Source: JAPPHY01 sp965247535
Lineage (GTDB): Bacteria; Chloroflexota; Dehalococcoidia; Lucifugimonadales; UBA2985
Direction of reading: 5' to 3'
NCBI GenBank assembly: GCA_965247535.1
Contig: OZ252018.1
Location: forward strand, 1,736,001-1,800,000
DNA: 64,000 nucleotides
Position 1 is the stretch's first letter. Every line of letters begins with the position of its first letter. Shown here piece by piece: positions 8,947 to 16,545 of the stretch. The notes under the pieces were generated by a model. That model ran no database searches. It was given only the letters and a program-made list of their open reading frames with translations, and was not told the origin of the DNA. The translations under genes and the position numbers were made by a program.

Positions 8947-10121
8947 TGTCCAAACTCACCTACGCTGAGAATCAGGCACGTAATGTCGTCCGACTGAGGT
9001 GTGCCGTCCGCAAAGCTGCGCACTGCTGCAAACACATCATCGCTGGCCTGCTGTGCATTTGTCGGAGGGGCCCCTGCAAATATGTTCAGTAGCCGCTCGT
9101 TTCCGAATTCCTCGTCAACGCTGTTCATGGCCTCGGTGACGCCGTCCGTGTAGAGCACCACTGTTTCGCCCGGCGCGAGCCTGGTGACAATCTCCTCGAA
9201 CTCGAAGTCCGGCAGAAGTCCCAGAGCAAGCCCCGAGCTTAGGGTCAGCAACTCAGAAGTGCCGTCCTTGCGGACCACGAGGGGTGGATTGTGGCCCCCG
9301 TTGGCAATGGTCAGCTGCCCACTTTCCGGGTTGTAGACAGCGTAGAGAACGGTTACAAACATGGACGACTCGTTATCTTCCTGGAGCAGGTTATTGACCT
9401 CGTTCAGCACGCTCTTGGGTTCGAGGGTGCCGATTGCCGCGCCCTTCAGCAGGGTTCTGGCGGACATCATGAACAGCGCCGCAGGCACACCCTTGCCGGA
9501 GACATCCGCAATTGCCAGACCGATACGGTTGTTGTCCAGACGAACAACGTCAAAAAAATCACCGCCCACGCTGCGCGCGGGATCCATACTGGCATAGACC
9601 TGGTAGCTGCGGCCCGAAGGGAAGTGGACAGGGAGGATGGACTGTTGCATTTCAGACGCCACGTCCAACTCGTTCTGGATCGCGACCAGCTTGTCGCGGG
9701 AGGCAAGGGCCTCCCTCCACTGCACAATGTTGGCCAGCGTCCGCTCGATTGTGACTTCCAGGTCCTCGAAGTCGATAGGTTTGGTTACGAAGTCAAAGGC
9801 GCCGCGGTTCATAGCGGTGCGAATGTTTTTCATGTCGCCATATGCGGAGATGATGACGGCACGGAGCTCCGGATCCAGCTTGGAGATTTGTTCCAGAAGG
9901 GTCAGTCCGTCCATCTGGGGCATGTTGATGTCGGACAGGACCATGTCGATATCGGATTCGTTCCGGAGCCTTGCCATGGCTTCCACGCCGTTCTGAGCGA
10001 ACACGAACGAGTACTTGCCGGCGCGTATTTGACGCCTCATTCGCTGCAGGACCAGCGGCTCGACGTCCGGCTCGTCGTCGACCACCAGTATCTTGTAGGG
10101 TTGCTGAGTGTCAGTTGTCAT
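8943..10121 (-). CDS. Response regulator with PP2C/SpoIIE phosphatase output (RsbU-like)
   Basis: 392 residues from the ATG at 10121; a longer frame would add 23 residues that do not belong to the receiver fold. Receiver domain, residues 10-130: acidic pair DD at 16-17, phosphoacceptor Asp in VLSDINMP, Lys in VTKPID. A short coiled helix (about 135-165) links it to a PP2C-like domain (about 185-390) with GGDFFDV, the DVSGKG metal motif and YTDGVTEA. The expected role is to dephosphorylate the STAS antagonist when the receiver is phosphorylated. No histidine kinase is encoded nearby. Confidence 0.92.
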   Translation of the reverse strand: MTTDTQQPYKILVVDDEPDVEPLVLQRMRRQIRAGKYSFVFAQNGVEAMARLRNESDIDMVLSDINMPQMDGLTLLEQISKLDPELRAVIISAYGDMKNIRTAMNRGAFDFVTKPIDFEDLEVTIERTLANIVQWREALASRDKLVAIQNELDVASEMQQSILPVHFPSGRSYQVYASMDPARSVGGDFFDVVRLDNNRIGLAIADVSGKGVPAALFMMSARTLLKGAAIGTLEPKSVLNEVNNLLQEDNESSMFVTVLYAVYNPESGQLTIANGGHNPPLVVRKDGTSELLTLSSGLALGLLPDFEFEEIVTRLAPGETVVLYTDGVTEAMNSVDEEFGNERLLNIFAGAPPTNAQQASDDVFAAVRSFADGTPQSDDITCLILSVGEFGQ

Positions 10122-10232
10122 ATCCGGTGATTCCGGTCTGGCGCTAGAGCAGATGCCGCCTGAAGCTTGGCCATTTGGGCGCGGGAGCAAACTTCAAGAG
10201 GAGGCAAGTGATCCTCCGCGAACGGGAGGCAG

Positions 10233-10619
10233 CTACCGACCGATGGACGAGAGCGCGTCGGACTGAGCGGCGTGTGTAGGAATGATCTTGTCGAAGCCAC
10301 TGATCTGGAACACCTCGCTGATGGCGTTGGAAAGGGCACAGACGCCGAACTTGGCGCCCTTGCCCTGCAGCTGCTTGGAGATTAGGAGAATGACCCGGAG
10401 GCCGGCGCTGCTGATGTACGAGAGGTTTTCCAAGTCCAGGATCATGGCGTTGGAGTTGTCCTTGAGGAGCTTCTCCAAGGCATCCTGAAACTCGCGGGCG
10501 TTGGCTCCGTCAACGCGGCCCGCCGTGTTGGCAATAAGCACGCCGCCCTTGATTTCGCCTTGTACGGTGAGGTTCTTGGTATCGGCAACTGTCCAGGTGG
10601 CTCCGCTTTCCTGAGTCAT
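10233..10619 (-). CDS. STAS-domain anti-sigma factor antagonist (RsbV/SpoIIAA-like)
   Basis: 128 residues. The ATG is preceded by AAAGGAG. A central STAS fold (residues 25-115) carries the phosphorylation loop NLSYISSAGLRV, with Ser 70/71 as the likely target of the RsbW-like kinase encoded two genes downstream. The unphosphorylated form would bind the kinase and release its partner. First gene of the minus-strand operon STAS, PP2C, kinase; 111 bases separate it from the phosphatase gene. A strong promoter lies about 170 bases upstream. Confidence 0.9.
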   Translation of the reverse strand: MTQESGATWTVADTKNLTVQGEIKGGVLIANTAGRVDGANAREFQDALEKLLKDNSNAMILDLENLSYISSAGLRVILLISKQLQGKGAKFGVCALSNAISEVFQISGFDKIIPTHAAQSDALSSIGR

Positions 10620-10797
10620 GGGCGAATGCTCCTTTAGGGTGGTTAACCGTTGGTTGCTCTAGCTTTGTCGGTAAGCAGTTCGCCTGCCTTCCGAATTGAG
10701 CGATACGCAGCGCCCGGTGGTCAGCAGCCGCTATCCGTTCCGTTGCCCGGAATACCACACACCTCTAGGGCCAGACGGCCCACTGGCGTTCTGCGCA

Positions 10798-10826
10798 ATT
10801 ATAAGGCTCGCAGGATGGGTGGTCAA
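10798..10826 (-). promoter_or_regulatory. Promoter of the partner-switching operon
   Basis: On the minus strand: TTGACC (10826-10821), 17-base spacer, TATAAT (10803-10798). Near-consensus. The predicted start is near 10791, leaving a leader of about 170 bases before the STAS gene. Confidence 0.7.
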
Positions 10827-11179
10827 TAGGTTGTACTCGTTCAGGACATTCTATGCAGTGGGGCCTTCGGGGGGCGCGCGTCAAGATACTCACCGGTTGT
10901 GGCTATAGCCTGGTGACCGGTTCGCGTGTAGCGAATTGCGGTAGCGCTCATGATATCCGGTGGGAGCGATGGCGGTGGGCACTGTCCGTGGTCGAACGCT
11001 GGAAACCCGTTCAATGGCTTCCTCACTGGCTGCCTCCGCACATGATTCCGCTCTCCGACTTGCTCAATACAGCGCGTTGGGTAATCGGCCTGCTGCCAGT
11101 GACGCCAGCTCTTGCGCTGCTGGAATTCGATTCCCACCCGTCCTCCTTTGGGATCTGGTCTGGAACGGATTGCGCCCTG

Positions 11180-11208
11180 TTGACATACCACAGCCATCCC
11201 TGTAGACT
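11180..11208 (+). promoter_or_regulatory. Promoter of the Fur-family gene
   Basis: TTGACA (11180-11185), 17-base spacer, TAGACT (11203-11208). The predicted start is near 11215, 55 bases before the chosen ATG, which supports that start over the much longer upstream frame. Confidence 0.6.
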
Positions 11209-11269
11209 TCGTATCATCTCATTTGACCATGCGACGCTCGGGATCCCGACCCAATCGATACACAATACC

Positions 11270-11704
11270 ATGAACCAGATGCAGGCCCACCGCCCGGATC
11301 TCATCGCAGCCCTGGAGGACCAAGGCTACAGGATCACGGCCCCGCGCCAGGCTATCGCCCGCATGCTTGAGCACAAGAAGGAGGGCTTCACGGCGGAGGA
11401 GATCATCGCAGAGCTGCCCGCCGTCGGCCGCGCGACCGTCTACAGGACCATCAAGCTGCTCCTGAGGGCCGGCGTCGTCTGCAAGCTCGCCACAATGGAA
11501 GGCGCCCCCATGTACAGCCTCTCCCGCGCCGAGCACCACCATCACACGGTCTGCGTTTCCTGCGGCGCCGTGGGCGAGTTCCGTGCAGCGACCGTCGAGC
11601 GTCTCCTGCGCGGCCTGGCCGACGACATTCCCGGCCGGATCCTGGGCCATCGCATAGAGTTCTACGTCACCTGCGACGCCTGCCTGCCCGTAGAGGTCAG
11701 CTGA
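11270..11704 (+). CDS. Fur-family metalloregulator (Fur/Zur/PerR type)
   Basis: 144 residues from the ATG at 11270 (a second ATG is at 11279). The frame continues upstream, but that part has no family similarity and would contain the promoter. Winged helix at residues 10-85 with recognition helix VGRATVYRTIKLL. Then the metal-binding His cluster (AEHHHHTVC), a CxxC (CVSC) and a second CxxC (CDAC) that form the structural zinc site. It should bind DNA as a metal-loaded dimer. The next gene is a zinc/manganese-type binding lipoprotein, so a Zur-like role is more likely than iron sensing, but this is inferred from context. Confidence 0.9.
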   Translation: MNQMQAHRPDLIAALEDQGYRITAPRQAIARMLEHKKEGFTAEEIIAELPAVGRATVYRTIKLLLRAGVVCKLATMEGAPMYSLSRAEHHHHTVCVSCGAVGEFRAATVERLLRGLADDIPGRILGHRIEFYVTCDACLPVEVS

Positions 11705-11749
11705 CCAATTTCACCAATCATCAAATCGCCGTAGTTCCTTCGAATAGAA

Positions 11750-11764
11750 TGATACTGCATATCA
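11750..11764. promoter_or_regulatory. Candidate metalloregulator operator
   Basis: TGATA, 5 bases, TATCA: a perfect hyphenated dyad in the gap between the Fur-family gene and the metal-binding lipoprotein gene, overlapping a TAGAAT/GATACT -10-like region. Position and symmetry fit a Fur/Zur operator, but it does not match a known consensus. Confidence 0.35.
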
Positions 11765-11832
11765 CTCCCACCAGAGCCGAGGCTGGTAGCCTTGGCCGAC
11801 TCTCGTAAGCCATACGTTCCCGAAGGAAAAAC

Positions 11833-13110
11833 ATGCTTGGAATACCATTGATACTGAGTCGCAAGGCCCGCCCGATGGGGCGGCTGATGCAAGCGTGGTC
11901 ACTTGCCATGGCGCTTGCGGCACTCGCGATGTTTGGTGCCTGCAGTCGCGAGGACCCCACGCCAACCAGCGCGCCGACAACGCCAACCACCTCCACGGTC
12001 GCTCCCACTACGCCGCCGGAACCGGCTCTGCAGGTGGTCACCACCACGAACATCGTTGCCGACTGGGTTGAGAATATCGGCGGCGGTCACATTGATGTGA
12101 CCAGCCTTCTGGGCGAGGGAGCGGACCCGCACAACTATCAGCCCGGAGCCCGTGACGTCACCGCCATTGCTGACGCCGACATGGTCCTGAGCGTTGGCCT
12201 TGGCTTGGAAGGCGCCTGGTTGCGGGAGCTGCTGCAGAACGCCGCCCGCGACCCGTCGACGATCGTTGATTTCGACGAGACCATAGACCCCATCGAGTTC
12301 GGCGAGACTCATGTCGAGGACGTCGAGCTTCTGGAGGAACTCAGCCACGTTGTCCACGAGGTCGAGGAAGGCGAGATAACTCCGGAGGACGGCCTAGAGG
12401 AGATTCGAGAGCTGCTGGAGGCCGCGGAGGGCGAAGAAGAGGAGGAGGGGGAGGAGATGAGCGCGATGGTTCTCGATCTGGTTACGGCCGTCGACGACGG
12501 ACAGATGGACGCCGAAGAGGCCATAGAGGAGATCGAGCACCTCACGGAGGAGAGCAAGGGCGAGCACGAAGGTCACGGCCACGGCATCTTCGATCCCCAC
12601 TTCTGGTTCGACCCGCTGCGCGTGAAGATGGCCGTGAACGACATCGCAGCACGCCTTTCTGAGCTGGACCCCACACGAAGCGACGACTACGCTGCCAACG
12701 CCGCGGCCTACAACGCACGCCTGGACGAGCTGCACGACTGGACGCTGGAGCAGGTTGCCGTGGTACCCGAGGAGCGCAGGCTGCTCGTGACCTCCCACGA
12801 CAGCTTTGGCTACTTCGCAGACCTGTATGGCTTCGAAGTCGTGGGTGTGGTGTTGTCCATAACGACCGACGTGGGGCCTTCTGCGGAGCACATTGTGGAC
12901 CTGGTGCACGAAGTTGAGGAGAACGGCGTGCCGGTCGTGTTTGGCGAGACCACGGTGAGTGAGAGGCTCGCCCAGACCGTTGCGCAGGAATCAGGTGCAT
13001 TGCTGGTTCGTCTCTACTCCGGCTCGCTGGGCGCCGGGGGCAGTGGGGCTGACACGTACCTCGACATGGTGCGGACAAACGTGGACCGCATTGTGAACGC
13101 GCTGAAGTGA
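11833..13110 (+). CDS. Zinc/manganese ABC substrate-binding lipoprotein (ZnuA/TroA family) with duplicated acidic insert
   Basis: 425 residues. The ATG has AAGGAA five bases upstream. Lipoprotein signal with lipobox ending FGAC, then a Thr/Pro linker. Family landmarks: VTTTNIVADWVENIGG strand, GADPHNYQPG with the first metal His, HGIFDPHFWFDP with the second, VTSHDSFGYFADLYG with the third, and a late Glu/Asp region. Between the two lobes, where relatives carry a His-rich loop, there is an acidic insert (residues 165-250). It holds two copies of a helix-turn-helix unit (173-197 and 216-241) and ends in EHEGHGHG. No permease or ATPase gene follows. It probably delivers Zn or Mn, under the Fur-family regulator upstream. 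Confidence 0.88.
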   Translation: MLGIPLILSRKARPMGRLMQAWSLAMALAALAMFGACSREDPTPTSAPTTPTTSTVAPTTPPEPALQVVTTTNIVADWVENIGGGHIDVTSLLGEGADPHNYQPGARDVTAIADADMVLSVGLGLEGAWLRELLQNAARDPSTIVDFDETIDPIEFGETHVEDVELLEELSHVVHEVEEGEITPEDGLEEIRELLEAAEGEEEEEGEEMSAMVLDLVTAVDDGQMDAEEAIEEIEHLTEESKGEHEGHGHGIFDPHFWFDPLRVKMAVNDIAARLSELDPTRSDDYAANAAAYNARLDELHDWTLEQVAVVPEERRLLVTSHDSFGYFADLYGFEVVGVVLSITTDVGPSAEHIVDLVHEVEENGVPVVFGETTVSERLAQTVAQESGALLVRLYSGSLGAGGSGADTYLDMVRTNVDRIVNALK

Positions 13111-13169
13111 TCTTGTTCGGGGCTCACGACTGCGATCGCCCTGGATCGCGTTCGAGGCGCGCCTCGCAG

Positions 13170-13198
13170 TTGACGGCGCGGAGTGGTGACACTACAAT
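13170..13198 (+). promoter_or_regulatory. Promoter of the metallophosphoesterase-like gene
   Basis: TTGACG (13170-13175), 17-base spacer, TACAAT (13193-13198). The start codon is at 13253, behind an AAAGGA ribosome site. Confidence 0.6.
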
Positions 13199-13252
13199 CG
13201 CTCCATTCCGCCGCGCCACAAACCCTGCCGCCGCGGAGAAAGGACGTCCCGC

Positions 13253-13810
13253 ATGAAGTTAGGCCTCATCTCGGACACGCAGGTTCCTTCGGCAGAGCTT
13301 TCGCCAAACGTGAGGAAGGCCTTCGAAGGGGTCGATCTCATTCTCCACGCCGGTGACATCCTGATTCCGGCCTGCCTGGACTACCTGGAGGAAATCGCCC
13401 CGGTGATGGCCGTGGAGACGGGTGCAGAGCGCCAGTTCGCCGGCGACTCCCGGGTGGCGGAGCACCACCGCGTGGTGGAGGCGGAGGGCCACTCCATAGG
13501 CATGGTGCACGAGCTATCAATTCCGCATATCATCGCGCTTGAGGTCCTGCCGGGTGTGATTGAGAATCGCTTCCCGGCGGACGCATCGCTGCCGGACGCG
13601 CTGGCCCAGGTTTTCGGCCAGAAGGTGGACGTGGTGGTGTGCGGCTTCTCGCACATCAGCTTGGTTGAGGAGCACCAGGGCATAATGATCATCAATCCCG
13701 GCTCCGCAACGTGGCCCAACCAGCGCGTGATGCCGGGCACGGTGGCCGTCCTCGATCTGACGCAGGACAGCCGGGAGGTCCGGATCATCGATCTGAACGC
13801 GATGGAGTAG
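13253..13810 (+). CDS. YfcE/MJ0936-type metallophosphoesterase homologue with degenerate metal site
   Basis: 185 residues, normal for the small phosphodiesterase family. The fold signatures are easy to place: GLISDTQ at the start, DLILHAGDI, and a closing INPGSATWP. Several metal ligands are replaced: SDTH is SDTQ, the GNxD motif is GAER, and GHTH is GFSH. HAGD and INPGS remain. Active relatives bind two metals and cleave phosphodiesters; this one may be inactive, use one metal, or have a new role. It has its own promoter and converges on metF. Confidence 0.75.
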   Translation: MKLGLISDTQVPSAELSPNVRKAFEGVDLILHAGDILIPACLDYLEEIAPVMAVETGAERQFAGDSRVAEHHRVVEAEGHSIGMVHELSIPHIIALEVLPGVIENRFPADASLPDALAQVFGQKVDVVVCGFSHISLVEEHQGIMIINPGSATWPNQRVMPGTVAVLDLTQDSREVRIIDLNAME

Positions 13811-13853
13811 GGGGCGAGGCCAGTTCTCCGTAACCATTCCTGCGAAGGGCTTG

Positions 13854-13873
13854 CCCCGTACTACGATACGGGG
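13854..13873. terminator. Hairpin between convergent genes
   Basis: CCCCGTA, 6-base loop, TACGGGG between the phosphoesterase-like gene and metF. No T tract; the role is tentative. Confidence 0.3.
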
Positions 13874-13893
13874 AGGAGTTCACGTCAAGCGCC

Positions 13894-13905
13894 GGGGGGG
13901 GGGGG
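13894..13905. repeat. Run of 12 G
   Basis: Uninterrupted G12 in the intergenic gap downstream of both convergent genes. It could fold as a G-quadruplex or be length-variable; it could also be a sequencing or assembly artefact. Confidence 0.6.
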
Positions 13906-13934
13906 CTCGTACGGCCGAGTTCCGGACGTCAGCC

Positions 13935-14828
13935 CTAAGCGCCGGGAGCCATGGTCCTGATCAGCTCCGGGCGAATTCGCTCCATGATCTCGGCGATGTG
14001 GAAGTGGCGGTTCAGCACGTAGAAGTGAATGCCGGCCGCGTCGTGCTCCAGCAGGTCTGAGGCCTGCTCGGCCGTGTGTGAAATGCCCACTTCGTGGACT
14101 CGCTCCTCATCGTCGCCCGCCTCCTCCAGCCGCCGCATGAGGCCCGCGGGGATGGTTGCGCCGCACATGCCGGTGATGCGCTTGATCTGGTCCACGTTCA
14201 GAATCGGCATCAGCCCGGCGACAATTGGCTGACGAATGCCCATAGCGCGGCACCTTTCCACGAAGCTGTAGAAGTCCCTATTGTCGTAGAAGAGCTGGGT
14301 GATGATCACATCCGCGCCGCTGTCCACCTTGAGCTTTAGGTTCTGCAGGTCGGTCTCGGAATCGGGGGCCTCCTGGTGCGTTTCCGGGTAGCCGGCGACG
14401 GCGATTCCGAACCCCCCGTGGCGTTTCACGTGCTCAACCAGCTCGTAGCCGTGGCGGTAACCGTCGGGGCGCGGCGTGAAGGTGGACTCGCCGCGTGGCG
14501 GGTCGCCGCGCAGCGCCACGATGTTCTCGATGTTCTGCGCCTGGATTTCGTCGAGCAACCGGTCGATGTCGTCGCGGCCTGCGCCAACGCAGGTGAGGTG
14601 GTGTGCCGTCTCCATGCCAAGGCCGTTCTTGATCAGGGACGCCACCTCCAGAGTACGCTCGCGGGTGCTGCCCATGGCGCCATAGGTGACCGTCAAGAGC
14701 GAAGGCCCCAGCTGTAGGAGTCTCGGTATCCGCTCCTCTAGCTCGGCCATTGAGGCCTGAGTGCGTGGCGGGAACAGCTCGAAGGAAATTGCCGGCTGGC
14801 CAGTCCCGTACACGTCAGGAAACTTCAT
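13935..14828 (-). CDS. metF: Methylenetetrahydrofolate reductase
   Basis: 297 residues, full length for a bacterial MetF. It reduces 5,10-methylene-THF to 5-methyl-THF with FAD, supplying methyl groups for methionine. The TIM-barrel landmarks are present: SFELFPPR with the catalytic Glu, LTCVGAGRDDIDRLL, NIVALRGDPPRG, and ADVIITQLFYDN for folate/FAD contact. It is the last gene of a long minus-strand run and starts 51 bases after oadB; close spacing suggests co-transcription, though the functions are unrelated. Confidence 0.95.
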   Translation of the reverse strand: MKFPDVYGTGQPAISFELFPPRTQASMAELEERIPRLLQLGPSLLTVTYGAMGSTRERTLEVASLIKNGLGMETAHHLTCVGAGRDDIDRLLDEIQAQNIENIVALRGDPPRGESTFTPRPDGYRHGYELVEHVKRHGGFGIAVAGYPETHQEAPDSETDLQNLKLKVDSGADVIITQLFYDNRDFYSFVERCRAMGIRQPIVAGLMPILNVDQIKRITGMCGATIPAGLMRRLEEAGDDEERVHEVGISHTAEQASDLLEHDAAGIHFYVLNRHFHIAEIMERIRPELIRTMAPGA

Positions 14829-14879
14829 CGCTGCTGCCTCTCGTTGCGTCGCATAGCCTGTACTGCCGGGAGCGGGACG

Positions 14880-15986
14880 CTACAGGAGTGCTCCCAGGAT
14901 CACGCCTCCGGCGATGGCAGAGCCGAGCACTCCGGCCACGTTGGGCCCCATCGCGTGCATGATCAACCAGGTATCGCTGTCTTCCTCCTGTCCCACCGAG
15001 TGGGCTACTCGGGCAGCCATCGGTACGGCCGACACGCCTGCTGCGCCTATCAGTGGGTTGATCTTCCGCCTGGAGACCAAGTACATGGCCTTGCCGAGCA
15101 ATACGCCGGAGACCGTGGCCACTGTGAATGCGAACAGGCCCAGGGCGAATATGCCCAGCGTGTGAGGCTCCAGGAAGCGGTCGGCCGTCATGGTGGAGCC
15201 GACGGTGAGCCCCAGGAATATGGTGGTGACGTTGATGAGCTCGTTCTGGGATGCGCGGGCCAGCCGGTCCACAACTCCGGCCTCTCTCAGTATGTTGCCG
15301 AACATGAGCATTCCCACTAGGGGTGCGGCCTTTGGCGCCACCAGGCTGGCCAGGATGATGACGATGATGGGGAAGAGGATCCGGGCCTTGTAGGAGGCGG
15401 CACGGGTGGGATACGGCATCTTGACCTGGCGCTCGCGTCGGGTTGTGAGCAGCCGCATGATGGGGGGCTGGATGAGCGGCACCAACGCCATGTAGGAATA
15501 GGCGGCGACAGCAATGGGTCCCCACAGGTCGGGGTCGGCAAGCTGCGTGGACACGAAGATCGTCGTGGGGCCGTCGGCTGAGCCAATGATGCCTATGGCT
15601 CCTGCATTGTTCAGGTCCCACCCGAGCAGCAGGGCGGCCATGATGGCCGCGAATATGCCGAATTGCGCCGCCGCGCCCAGGAGTACCGTGGTTGGGTTCT
15701 GTATGAGAGGCGTGAAGTCGGTGAGCGCGCCCACTCCCAGGAACATGAGGAGCGGGAACAGCTCGTTGTCCAGCCCGACCTTCCGCAGGATGCCCAGGAA
15801 GCCGTCGTCTTCGGCGATGCCGGTTGCGGGAAGGTTGGCAAGCAGCACACCCACGCCTATTGGTAGCAGGAGCAATGGCTCGTACTTGCGGGCCAACCCG
15901 AGGTATACGAGGAGCAGGGCCACGGCCATCATTGCGACCGCGCCCCAGGTCAGGTCCGGGATTGCGCCGAGTGTCTCGCCGAACAC
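14880..15986 (-). CDS. oadB: Sodium-pumping decarboxylase beta subunit (OadB/GcdB/MmdB)
   Basis: 368 residues with about nine membrane segments. Members of this family couple decarboxylation of carboxybiotin to Na+ export. Signature stretches are the GSADGPTTIFVS re-entrant region with the Na-binding Asp, and the NPLIGAAGVSAVPMAARV and GPNVAGVLGSA segments. GTG start, one base after the oadG stop. The carboxyltransferase and biotin subunits are not in the window, so the substrate (oxaloacetate, methylmalonyl-CoA or glutaconyl-CoA) cannot be decided. Confidence 0.93.
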   Translation of the reverse strand: MFGETLGAIPDLTWGAVAMMAVALLLVYLGLARKYEPLLLLPIGVGVLLANLPATGIAEDDGFLGILRKVGLDNELFPLLMFLGVGALTDFTPLIQNPTTVLLGAAAQFGIFAAIMAALLLGWDLNNAGAIGIIGSADGPTTIFVSTQLADPDLWGPIAVAAYSYMALVPLIQPPIMRLLTTRRERQVKMPYPTRAASYKARILFPIIVIILASLVAPKAAPLVGMLMFGNILREAGVVDRLARASQNELINVTTIFLGLTVGSTMTADRFLEPHTLGIFALGLFAFTVATVSGVLLGKAMYLVSRRKINPLIGAAGVSAVPMAARVAHSVGQEEDSDTWLIMHAMGPNVAGVLGSAIAGGVILGALL

Positions 15987-15987
15987 G

Positions 15988-16545
15988 CTAGGCTCCCCTT
16001 CCCCTGGACGACGGGAATGCGCTGTGGGTTCTCTCCCCGTAGGCGGACGGTCTGCGTCCCTGGCTGCGCCACAGAGCGGCCCTTCCCAGGTTGCTCCAGT
16101 TGCTTGTCAGCTCCGCGGGTTGCGGGGCTGCTTGCGATGCGGAAACCGGGACCGGCGCGGCGTCTGCCAGCTCGGACTCCTCCTGCTCCATTGCCAGGTA
16201 CACGGCTACGGCCAGGGCAGCCACCTTGGATCCAGGAACGCCTTCCCGCGACTGCGCCTCAATCGCGACCGGCGGTGGCGCCGGGGCCGGTACGGGTGCG
16301 TGCGGCGGAGACGCTTCGACCTGGGGCGGCGCCTCAATGGGCGCGGGCGGCTCAGCGACCGGCGCGGCGGCCTCATCCAGGGCCGCGGTCGACTGCGTCT
16401 CCGGCGCCTCGGCCTCTTCCGCCTCCTCGCCCGGGAACAGCCTGCCAAGTGCGAAGAGGATTATCATCAGCGCAACCAGTGTTGAGAACACCAGGGCCAT
16501 GCCCGCGCCGGCCAGCCTGAAGCCCTCGACCAGTTCCGCGTTCAT
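15988..16545 (-). CDS. oadG: Sodium-pumping decarboxylase gamma subunit-like protein
   Basis: 185 residues: one N-terminal membrane helix (residues 14-35), a long Ala/Pro/Glu-rich linker (40-105), a short helix VAALAVAVYLAMEQEE, and a C-terminal basic tail with WSNLGRAALW. That plan matches OadG-type subunits, which anchor the catalytic subunit to the membrane pump. Its ATG overlaps the recO stop by four bases, and oadB follows after one base. The tail is degenerate and low-complexity, so assignment rests on architecture and linkage. Confidence 0.78.
   Translation of the reverse strand: MNAELVEGFRLAGAGMALVFSTLVALMIILFALGRLFPGEEAEEAEAPETQSTAALDEAAAPVAEPPAPIEAPPQVEASPPHAPVPAPAPPPVAIEAQSREGVPGSKVAALAVAVYLAMEQEESELADAAPVPVSASQAAPQPAELTSNWSNLGRAALWRSQGRRPSAYGERTHSAFPSSRGRGA

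Larger units (their letters stand above)
10620..11269. other. 650-base intergenic region between divergent STAS and fur genes
   Basis: No convincing gene on either strand; open frames here lack ribosome sites and any family signature. It holds the two divergent promoters (10798-10826 minus; 11180-11208 plus), the 170-base leader of the STAS operon, and an unexplained nested palindrome around 10891-10921 (ACCGGT arms flanking GGCTATAGCC). Confidence 0.6.

Noticed and set aside
11119..11140. GGAATTCGATTCC resembling a tRNA T-arm
   Set aside because: The stem does not enclose a proper 7-base loop and no acceptor or anticodon arm can be drawn.
10841..11197. 118-codon minus-strand frame in the STAS-fur gap
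   Set aside because: No ribosome site, overlaps both promoters, and shows no domain.
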